44,088 bases of DNA from Chitinophaga dinghuensis (lineage in GTDB: Bacteria > Bacteroidota > Bacteroidia > Chitinophagales > Chitinophagaceae), in contig NZ_QLMA01000014.1 in assembly GCF_003259435.1 (NCBI RefSeq), forward strand, positions 1 to 44,088. The letters are read 5' to 3'. Shown in pieces: positions 15,170-22,028 of the stretch (position 1 is its first letter; every line of letters begins with the position of its first letter). A model generated the notes under the pieces. It was not told where the DNA came from. It was given only the letters and a program-made list of their open reading frames with translations, and did no database searches. Made by a program: the position numbers and the translations under genes.

Positions 15170-15745
15170 ATGCCGGTTTTGAAATTCAGAGTTTACTGGG
15201 AAGAAGATGAAAGCGTTTACAGAGATATTGCTATCAAGCCTACTCAAACGTTTTTACAATTTCATCAGGCAATCCTGCAAGCATTCGAATTCGACTCCAA
15301 ACATAAAGCGACTTTTTTCCGCAGTAATGACAACTGGCAGCGCGGAAGGGAGATTATCCTGGAAATGGATAAAACCCCCCGTAAGGCAGAACCATTGCTT
15401 ATGTCTGAAACCCCGATAGGCGCCGCAGTAAAGGACCCTAACCAGAAATTTATTTATGTGTATGATTTTGCCAAAAACTGGAGCTTTTTGGTGGAATTAA
15501 TCGGTGTTTCCAAAGAGGAGAATATAAAAATCACTTATCCTACCTGCGTTCGCAAGGAAGGTCTGGCCCCTAGTCAATATGGTACCAAAGGCCTCGTAGG
15601 GGATAAGCTGGTAGAAATGGAAGAAAAATACGACCTCAATAAAGAAGGAATGGATGAAGAAGGATTTGGTGAGGAAGGTGAAGAAGACTCCATGGGCGGC
15701 GACCAGGCAGAAGAGATGGGAGCAGAGGACGATTTGATGTTCTAA
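15170..15745 (+). CDS. pRiA4b ORF-3-like protein with acidic tail
   Basis: The 191-residue protein resembles the plasmid pRiA4b ORF-3-like family (IS1096 TnpR-like). It has VLKFRVYWEEDESVYRDIAI at the start, TFLQFHQAILQAFEFDSKHK, and YVYDFAKNWSFLVELIGV. The last 40 residues are almost all E, D, G and M, a disordered acidic tail. The biochemical function of the family is unknown. It ends one base before miaA and is therefore very likely translated together with it, within a tRNA-modification neighbourhood. No transposase is nearby, so it behaves as a resident gene rather than a mobile-element passenger. Confidence 0.75.
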   Translation: MPVLKFRVYWEEDESVYRDIAIKPTQTFLQFHQAILQAFEFDSKHKATFFRSNDNWQRGREIILEMDKTPRKAEPLLMSETPIGAAVKDPNQKFIYVYDFAKNWSFLVELIGVSKEENIKITYPTCVRKEGLAPSQYGTKGLVGDKLVEMEEKYDLNKEGMDEEGFGEEGEEDSMGGDQAEEMGAEDDLMF

Positions 15746-15746
15746 T

Positions 15747-16646
15747 ATGCAAAAAACAGTCATTGTAATTGCCGGACCCACCGCATCAGGAAAAACGGCC
15801 ATGGCTATACGCTTAGCCAAACTGTTCAATACCTCGGTGATATCGGCAGATTCCAGGCAATGTTATAAAGAAATTAGTATAGGCACTGCGAAGCCATCTC
15901 AGGAAGAGCTGGCGGCAGTGCCTCACTATTTTATTGATTCCCACAGTATCCGGGAAGAAGTCAACGCAGGCATGTATGAAAAACTGGCCCTTCAATACTG
16001 CCAGGAAATCTTCAAGTCCAGCGATGTGGCCATTATGTGCGGTGGCACCGGCTTATACATCCGGGCCTTCGCAGAAGGAATAGATGATATGCCGGAAATA
16101 CCGGCAGCTGTCAGACAAGCCATCATGGCTCAGTATGAAGCGCAGGGACTTTCCTGGCTCCAGGAGGAAATTCAACGCAGAGATCCTGATTTTTATGCCA
16201 TTGCAGAAGTGCAAAATCCTGCCCGTTTGCTTCGTGCCTTAGAGGTATTAGAAGCAACCGGAAAATCTATCAGCACTTTCCGTACAGCCATTAAACGACA
16301 ACGCGATTTTCGCATCATCAAAATAGCTATTACTTTGCCCAAGGAACTGCTCCATGAGAATATCAACAAGCGGGTGGATCTGATGGCGACTGCCGGATTG
16401 GTGGAAGAAGTGAAATCGGTATTGCCTTATCGTAATCATAATGCCCTGCGTACAGTAGGTTACACAGAAATCTTTGACTACCTGGATGGCAAGCTGTCAT
16501 TGGAACAGGCTTTAGAAGATATTAAAGTACATACCCGGCAATATGCCAAACGTCAGCTGACCTGGTTTCGTAAAGACAAAGAATACACCTGGTTTGATTC
16601 CAGAGAAGGAGATGAGTTAGAAAACTGGGTAACAGGACAGCTTTAG
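15747..16646 (+). CDS. miaA: tRNA dimethylallyltransferase
   Basis: The enzyme adds a dimethylallyl group to N6 of A37 in tRNAs that read UNN codons. The 299-residue protein has the P-loop GPTASGKT (residues 9-16), the substrate-binding ISADSRQCYKEISIGTAKP (about 32-50), GGTGLYIRAF and the C-terminal QYAKRQLTWFRKD. All parts are present and the length is standard. It is the last gene of the run and is followed by a long repeat array instead of a clear terminator. Confidence 0.95.
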   Translation: MQKTVIVIAGPTASGKTAMAIRLAKLFNTSVISADSRQCYKEISIGTAKPSQEELAAVPHYFIDSHSIREEVNAGMYEKLALQYCQEIFKSSDVAIMCGGTGLYIRAFAEGIDDMPEIPAAVRQAIMAQYEAQGLSWLQEEIQRRDPDFYAIAEVQNPARLLRALEVLEATGKSISTFRTAIKRQRDFRIIKIAITLPKELLHENINKRVDLMATAGLVEEVKSVLPYRNHNALRTVGYTEIFDYLDGKLSLEQALEDIKVHTRQYAKRQLTWFRKDKEYTWFDSREGDELENWVTGQL

Positions 16647-16691
16647 CTTTCACGAAAACGTCTTAAGGCGGCGCGAGCACCCACGAGGTAT

Positions 16692-17270
16692 GGTCTACCA
16701 CATTGGTAATTCCTTGTCGGCTTGCTCTCACTGCGCGTTATCACCCCTCAAAGAACGGTCTACCACATTGGTAATTCCTTGTCGGCTTGCTCTCACCGCG
16801 CGTTATCACCCCTCAAAGAACGGTCTACCACATTGGCAATTCCTTGTCGGCTTGCTCTCACCGCGCGTTATCACCCCCAGAGAACGGTCTACTGTATTCT
16901 CAATTCCTTGTTGGCTTGCTCTCACCGCGCGTTATCACCCCTCAAAGAACGGTCTACCACATTTGCAATTCCTGTCGGCTTGCTCTCACTGCGCGTTATC
17001 ACCCCCAAAGACTGGTCTACCACATACGCAATTCCTTGTCGGCTTGCTCTCACCGCGCGTTATCACCCCCAAAGACTGGTCTATCACATTTGCAATTCCT
17101 TGTCGGCTTGCTCTCACCGCATGTTATCACCCCCAAAGTACGGTCTACCACATACGCAATTTCTTGTCGGCATGCTCTCACCGCGTGTTATCACCCCCAA
17201 AGGACGGTCTACGACATACGCAATTTCTTGTCGGCTTGCTCTCACTGCGTGTTATCGCCCTAAAGAATGT
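16692..17270. repeat. tandem repeat, nine copies of a 64/65-bp unit
   Basis: Units start with GGTCTAC at 16692, 16757, 16822, 16886, 16951, 17014, 17078, 17142 and 17206. Each runs through CAATTCCTTGTCGGCTTGCT, CTCACCGCGCGTTATCACCC and a CAAAGA end. Spacing is 63-65 bases. Small indels keep shifting the frame, so the array is not coding. Degenerate edge copies (GGCGGCGCGAGC at about 16669 and 17294) flank it and suggest an ancestral unit with GGCGC/GCGCC self-pairing. Together with the edges it fills the gap between miaA and the FadL-like gene. There are no unique spacers as in a CRISPR array. Confidence 0.93.
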
Positions 17271-17323
17271 TCAATCGCATTCAAATTTTATTGGCGGCGC
17301 GAGCCCACCGCGCGTGAGCGCCC

Positions 17324-17360
17324 ACAAAAAAAGGGATGCCGAAGGCATCCCTTTTTTTGT
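17324..17360 (-). terminator. terminator of the FadL-like gene
   Basis: The 17-bp perfect stem (17324-17340 with 17344-17360) has a GAA loop and A7/T7 tracts. It lies 19 bases past the stop of the minus-strand gene and may also stop transcription leaving the repeat array. Confidence 0.9.
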
Positions 17361-17378
17361 TAGACATCCGCTAAAATC

Positions 17379-18941
17379 TTAGAATTTAAACCCTACAGTC
17401 GCCATGATATTACTTCTCTTGAAGTCCACCATTGCAGCAGGAGGATAATAATCCGCAATATCAGTAGTATACAGCTGATAGAAATCTTTACCCTGCGTAT
17501 AGCTATAAGTCAGATCTACATAGATCCCTTTAGTCCGTACGCCTAGTCCACCACTATATGTTTTGCGGGAAGCATCCACGCTCATGTTGTAACTGTCGTT
17601 GGAGTAAGGATTGCCAAACTGTGCAAAACCGCCGCGTACAGCGAAGATGCGGGCAAATTTCACTTCCGCGCCTACTTTGAAGTTGGAAGCGCTTCTGTAG
17701 AGGAAGCCGATGGCATCATTTACAGAACGTGCGCCTGCTTTATCATCAGCGAAGTTGTATTTGGATTTGCTATGGTTGACATACTCATAGTCGGCCGCCA
17801 GGAAACCGGTTACGGCATCCGGATCTTTCAGATTTCCGAAGAAATAAGAAGCACCACCACTGAGTCGGAGCGGAGCTGTCAGATCGTAGCTATAATCTTT
17901 CAGGAGACTATAATCGCCGGCGGTATTGTATTTCTTTCCGCCCCAGCCTTCCGTATCAGAGCCCAGGTCGCCACCTTGTGTGATGTTCATGCTGTATTTG
18001 GTAGGAGTGCGGAAGTTCGCGCCGATGCGGAATCTGTCTGTGATTTTGTAGAGGATACCGATATTGGCAGCAATACCGAGTCCGGATATTTTAGTATACT
18101 GGTTGTAATCGAAATATTTGAAGTTGTTATTCGGATTACCGGTATTATCATCTTCCGAAACGGAGAGTGTTTCCTGGTAGTTTACGCTTGGAACCACTAA
18201 ACCTGCACCGATGTATAGTCTGTCGCCGTAATTGGCGCCGAATGCGAAGGTATAGTCATTCACGCCACCTTTTGTATCCAGTGATGCGCGTTGATAGATA
18301 GAGGCGAGACCGCCGGTCTGGCGAACCGGAGAGGCTTCTGAAAGCAGGTCGGTTTCACCTTTACTGTTGATGTAAGGATGAATCAGACCTTGTTTAAAGG
18401 CTAAGCCTGCGCCGGTAGGCGTATAAGAAGGGTCCATCGGGTTGAAGCCTGCGGCCCAGAGTTGATCTATCCAGTATTCCGTATAGGAAGTAGAGCTAGT
18501 CACTCCGCCGATGTTGATTCTGTTATTGAAATTCGCCTGGCGGTTGCTACCGATAGCGAAAGAGAAGTTATTCCAGCTATTAGGCCCGGATGCTCTGTTG
18601 GAGGCAAATACGAGGCCGAGGTTGGGCACCTGGAAATTGGTGCGGCTACCTTTCATATCTAATGGATCTGCACTGGGCAGATAGGAAGTGGTATTTTTGG
18701 AGATGCCAACGCCACCGGAGATGAGAAACTCGCCGGTTTTAAAAATGCCGATACCGGCCGGGTTGGAAAATGCGGATGAAAAGTCGCCTCCTAATCCTAC
18801 AGATACGCCTCCTAATGCTTGCGTTCTGGCTGTTCCACTTGGCTGCTGATTGGAAATCATCAGTGCGTCTGTGGGAGACTGCGCCATAGCGGAAACAGTT
18901 AATAACAACCCTCCCAGAAGAGGATAGATGCTCTTGATCAT
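17379..18941 (-). CDS. outer-membrane transport protein, FadL/OmpP1/TodX family
   Basis: The 520-residue protein has a signal peptide (MIKSIYPLLGGLLLTVSAMA, then Q). The mature N-terminus carries the family's typical GTARTQALGGVSVGLGGDFS and SAFSNPAGIG. The rest alternates aromatic beta-strands and ends with the outer-membrane C-terminal pattern IMATVGFKF. Members form 14-stranded barrels that take up long-chain fatty acids or aromatic hydrocarbons. It is monocistronic, between the repeat array and the G/Y-rich lipoprotein. The natural substrate is not visible from sequence. Confidence 0.85.
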   Translation of the reverse strand: MIKSIYPLLGGLLLTVSAMAQSPTDALMISNQQPSGTARTQALGGVSVGLGGDFSSAFSNPAGIGIFKTGEFLISGGVGISKNTTSYLPSADPLDMKGSRTNFQVPNLGLVFASNRASGPNSWNNFSFAIGSNRQANFNNRINIGGVTSSTSYTEYWIDQLWAAGFNPMDPSYTPTGAGLAFKQGLIHPYINSKGETDLLSEASPVRQTGGLASIYQRASLDTKGGVNDYTFAFGANYGDRLYIGAGLVVPSVNYQETLSVSEDDNTGNPNNNFKYFDYNQYTKISGLGIAANIGILYKITDRFRIGANFRTPTKYSMNITQGGDLGSDTEGWGGKKYNTAGDYSLLKDYSYDLTAPLRLSGGASYFFGNLKDPDAVTGFLAADYEYVNHSKSKYNFADDKAGARSVNDAIGFLYRSASNFKVGAEVKFARIFAVRGGFAQFGNPYSNDSYNMSVDASRKTYSGGLGVRTKGIYVDLTYSYTQGKDFYQLYTTDIADYYPPAAMVDFKRSNIMATVGFKF

Positions 18942-19048
18942 AAATTAATACTTAAAATAGAAATGCAGGTACTTTCTCTTTGCTTAACCTAACGGGTCAT
19001 GTTGGCTAAAAACGTTCTTCAACGTGCAATTCGTATGTGGGTAGAAAA

Positions 19049-19079
19049 GATAAGCGTAGTTTTTGAGGCTACGCTTATC
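19049..19079 (-). terminator. terminator of the G/Y-rich lipoprotein gene
   Basis: The 11-bp perfect stem (19049-19059 with 19069-19079) has a 9-base loop and a TTTT run on the minus strand, 13 bases past the stop codon. Confidence 0.8.
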
Positions 19080-19092
19080 ACAATATGTTTTA

Positions 19093-20151
19093 TTAACGAC
19101 CACCTCTGGATGGACGGCTGCCGCCTCCACCACCGCCGCCGCCTACTCGGCCACCGCCGCCACCGCCACCGCCACCGCCGCTTGGAGCGCTGTAGCTAGG
19201 CTGAGAATAACTAGGTTGACTCTGAGGTCTGCTGTATTCCACGCGGGAAGGACGGGAAGATCCGTTATTGTTGCTAGGTTGGTAAACTGGTCTTTCACTT
19301 GGAGACTGCTGGAATACCCTGCGAGGTCTTTCTGTGGAAGCCGGAGTCGTATATCCGCCGCCGTTATTATTGGAAGGCTGATAGTTCACTCTGCTCGGAC
19401 GACCATAACCAGTGTTGTTACCAATTGGCTGATAACCGCCTCTGTCCGGACGTGGCATAGAACCGCCGGCCATATTACCACTGCGTGCAGGACGATTATA
19501 ATTGTTGTTTACCCTGTTGTATATAGGCGCGTAGGTAGAACGGCTGTAGTAACCGCCATAACCGCCGTGGCCATAGTAACCGCCCGCATAGTATGGGTAG
19601 TAGTATGGATTGTATGCATAGTAAGGATAACCCCAACCGCCACCATAGTAGCCATAGCTCCATGGACTGTAAAATCCACCGTATCCCCAACCGAGGCCAA
19701 GACCAAAGGAAGAACCCCAGTAAGGACTGTAGCCATATCCAAAGCTGGAATAAGGATAACCCATTCCATAGCCCATGCCGTAACCCATACCATAGCTCAT
19801 ACCATAGTTGAAGCCACTGGCAGACATGCCATCATAATAACCGTCCATGTAACTGCCTCTGTAACCACTGCCACCGCTTCCGAAGCGATCCAGGCGACGT
19901 TCGTAGTCACCCTGCTCATCACTGTAAGTTACATAAGAACCATCACCATCGTCTGCTGCAGGTACTGTACTATAGGTATTATCATCCTGGCGGGAATTGC
20001 CATTGGAATAATTACCGGCATAGGCAGGGTTCTGTTGCTGACGGGGAGAATAGTATACATCATCAGGCGTGGACATAGACCTATACGTGCTGGAACAAGC
20101 CCCGAGAGCTAATGTTCCTGCCAAAATGAAAAAATATGATATAGGTTTCAT
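19093..20151 (-). CDS. Gly/Tyr/Asn-rich lipoprotein with RGG-like tail
   Basis: The function is not known; similar Bacteroidota proteins have been labelled vitellogenin-like. The lipobox LGACS gives a lipidated Cys at residue 19. After an acidic N/S/D-rich stretch the middle (about residues 95-215) is almost wholly G, Y, M, S, P and W, including a run of YGMG repeats and many YY/GGY units. The C-terminal third is N/R/P/S-rich with four repeats of the YQPSNNN / RPSRV type. It ends with two polyglycine tracts separated by RV and the tail SRPSRGGR. Such composition resembles prion-like, phase-separating or glycine-rich structural proteins. A surface-coat or matrix role is inferred only from composition and lipidation. 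Confidence 0.75.
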   Translation of the reverse strand: MKPISYFFILAGTLALGACSSTYRSMSTPDDVYYSPRQQQNPAYAGNYSNGNSRQDDNTYSTVPAADDGDGSYVTYSDEQGDYERRLDRFGSGGSGYRGSYMDGYYDGMSASGFNYGMSYGMGYGMGYGMGYPYSSFGYGYSPYWGSSFGLGLGWGYGGFYSPWSYGYYGGGWGYPYYAYNPYYYPYYAGGYYGHGGYGGYYSRSTYAPIYNRVNNNYNRPARSGNMAGGSMPRPDRGGYQPIGNNTGYGRPSRVNYQPSNNNGGGYTTPASTERPRRVFQQSPSERPVYQPSNNNGSSRPSRVEYSRPQSQPSYSQPSYSAPSGGGGGGGGGGRVGGGGGGGGSRPSRGGR

Positions 20152-20393
20152 TTGAAATATATTTTATGCGTGATCTGTACTGTAAATCTACTTTATTTAA
20201 ACGGATTTTAGCTGAACAAAGTTACAATATACAACCCCTTCTATATTATTTTGTTGCAACTATTTGCTGCTTTATGATTTTCATGTAGGTTTGTAGCATT
20301 TTCTTTTTGAATATTAGTCAAATATTACGCCAGACTATGATTTAATTTTCTTGATATAGGAAAAATTTTATATCAGGATAATTTTACAAACTT

Positions 20394-20423
20394 TTTGTTT
20401 AAATATAAGGAAATATAAATTAG
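20394..20423 (+). promoter_or_regulatory. possible promoter of proS in an AT-rich gap
   Basis: TTTG (20394-20397), 18 bases, then TAAATTAG (20416-20423), one base off the -7 consensus and 11 bases before the ATG at 20435. The rest of the 283-base gap from 20152 is AT-rich and shows nothing else I can support. Confidence 0.4.
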
Positions 20424-20434
20424 ACATTTTATTT

Positions 20435-21910
20435 ATGAGTAAAGAGATCACCGCTCGTTCAGCTGATTATTCCCAATGGTATAACGACTTAGTGCTGAAA
20501 GGTGGACTGGCAGACTACTCTGCCGTAAAAGGATGTATGGTTATCAAACCATACGGCTTTGCTTTATGGGAAGCAATGCGCGATGTATTGGACCGCAAAT
20601 TCAAAGAAACCGGTCACCAGAACGCTTATTTCCCGCTGTTTATCCCCAAAAGCTTCCTCAGTAAAGAAGCAGCGCACATCGAAGGATTTGCCAAAGAATG
20701 TGCAGTAGTAACCCACTACCGCCTGAAAAATGACCCGAATGGCGGCGGCGTAGTAGTGGACCCCGAAGCCAAACTGGAAGAAGAACTGATCGTTCGTCCT
20801 ACTTCTGAAACCATCATTTGGAATACATATAAAGACTGGATTCAGTCATACCGCGATCTGCCACTGCTCATCAACCAATGGGCCAACGTAGTTCGCTGGG
20901 AAATGCGTACCCGCCTGTTCCTACGTACTGCCGAATTCCTCTGGCAGGAAGGACACACGGCACACGCTACTGCTGAAGAAGCGGTAGCAGAAACGACCCA
21001 GATGCTGAATGTATACGCGGATTTCGCAGAGCATTATATGGCAGTTCCTGTGGTACGTGGCGTGAAAACAGCCAACGAACGCTTTGCCGGCGCCGTAGAT
21101 ACCTATTGTATCGAAGCGCTGATGCAAGATGGTAAAGCCCTCCAGGCTGGTACCTCTCACTTCCTCGGTCAGAACTTCGCCAAAGCATTCAACGTACAGT
21201 TTTCCAACAAGGAAAATAAACTGGAATACGTATGGGCTACCTCCTGGGGCGTGTCTACCCGCCTGATCGGAGGCCTCATCATGGTGCATTCAGACGACCA
21301 AGGTCTGGTACTGCCTCCAAGAATCGCTCCGCTGCAAGTAGTGATCGTGCCTATCTTCAAAGGAGAAGAACAGAAAGCAAACATCGATGCAAAAGTAAAC
21401 ACCCTCATCGCCGACCTGAAGAAATTAGGCGTTAGCGTGAAATACGACGACAGCGATAATAACCGCCCAGGCTGGAAATTCGCAGAATACGAAATGAAAG
21501 GCGTACCTGTTCGTATCGCTATCGGTGCAAGAGATATTGAAAACGGCGTTGCTGAAGTAGCCCGCCGCGATAATAAAACGAAAGAAACACTGCCACTGGA
21601 AGGCCTGGCACAACGCATTCAGGACCTCCTGGAAGAAATTCAGCAGAACCTCTTCAACAAGGCTAAATCCTACCGCGATGAACACATCACCCGCGTAGAT
21701 ACCTTCGAAGAATTCAAACAAGTACTGGATGGAAAAGCAGGTTTCGTAAGCGCCCACTGGGATGGTACCAGCGAAACGGAAGAGAAAATTAAAGAGCTTA
21801 CCAAAGCAACTATCCGTTGTATTCCGCTGAATAATCCGCAGGAAGAAGGCGTTTGCATACTCACCGGCAAACCTTCAAAGGAAAGAGTATTGTTCGCAAG
21901 AGCTTACTAA
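20435..21910 (+). CDS. proS: prolyl-tRNA synthetase, archaeal/eukaryal type
   Basis: The enzyme charges tRNA-Pro with proline. The 491-residue form starts directly with the class II core (SADYSQWYNDLVLKGGLADY) and has motif 1 and 2 segments (GHQNAYFPLFIPKSF, RPTSETIIWNTYKDWIQSYR, then RWEMRTRLFLRTAEFLWQEG). It has no bacterial-type editing insertion. It carries an anticodon-binding domain (about 290-390) and the C-terminal zinc-region-like domain ending in ERVLFARAY. This is the type 3 synthetase that Bacteroidota commonly use. It is monocistronic with a strong terminator. Confidence 0.95.
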   Translation: MSKEITARSADYSQWYNDLVLKGGLADYSAVKGCMVIKPYGFALWEAMRDVLDRKFKETGHQNAYFPLFIPKSFLSKEAAHIEGFAKECAVVTHYRLKNDPNGGGVVVDPEAKLEEELIVRPTSETIIWNTYKDWIQSYRDLPLLINQWANVVRWEMRTRLFLRTAEFLWQEGHTAHATAEEAVAETTQMLNVYADFAEHYMAVPVVRGVKTANERFAGAVDTYCIEALMQDGKALQAGTSHFLGQNFAKAFNVQFSNKENKLEYVWATSWGVSTRLIGGLIMVHSDDQGLVLPPRIAPLQVVIVPIFKGEEQKANIDAKVNTLIADLKKLGVSVKYDDSDNNRPGWKFAEYEMKGVPVRIAIGARDIENGVAEVARRDNKTKETLPLEGLAQRIQDLLEEIQQNLFNKAKSYRDEHITRVDTFEEFKQVLDGKAGFVSAHWDGTSETEEKIKELTKATIRCIPLNNPQEEGVCILTGKPSKERVLFARAY

Positions 21911-21941
21911 TAACAGAGTGCATCCCTATATGCATTCAGGA

Positions 21942-21985
21942 AATAATTACAATGAGTGTAAATTCACTCATTGTAATTATTTTTA
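21942..21985 (+). terminator. terminator of proS
   Basis: The 17-bp perfect stem (21942-21958 with 21965-21981) is followed by TTTTAATTT. It lies 31 bases past the proS stop. Confidence 0.8.
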
Positions 21986-22028
21986 ATTTCTTTCCCTCAT
22001 TCCAAAAGAAAACCAGTAAATTTATCCG

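Noticed and set aside
16692..17270. CRISPR array
   Set aside because: Units are contiguous 63-65 bp tandem copies without unique spacers, and no cas genes are near.
16690..17382. Long open frames (up to 230 codons) through the 64/65-bp repeats
   Set aside because: Three frames stay open only because the unit lacks stops. Indels shift the frame between units and the translation is a mere echo of the DNA repeat.
19063..20112. 349-codon plus-strand open frame rich in Thr, Ala, Ile and Val
   Set aside because: It is the shadow of the low-complexity Gly/Tyr-rich lipoprotein on the other strand.
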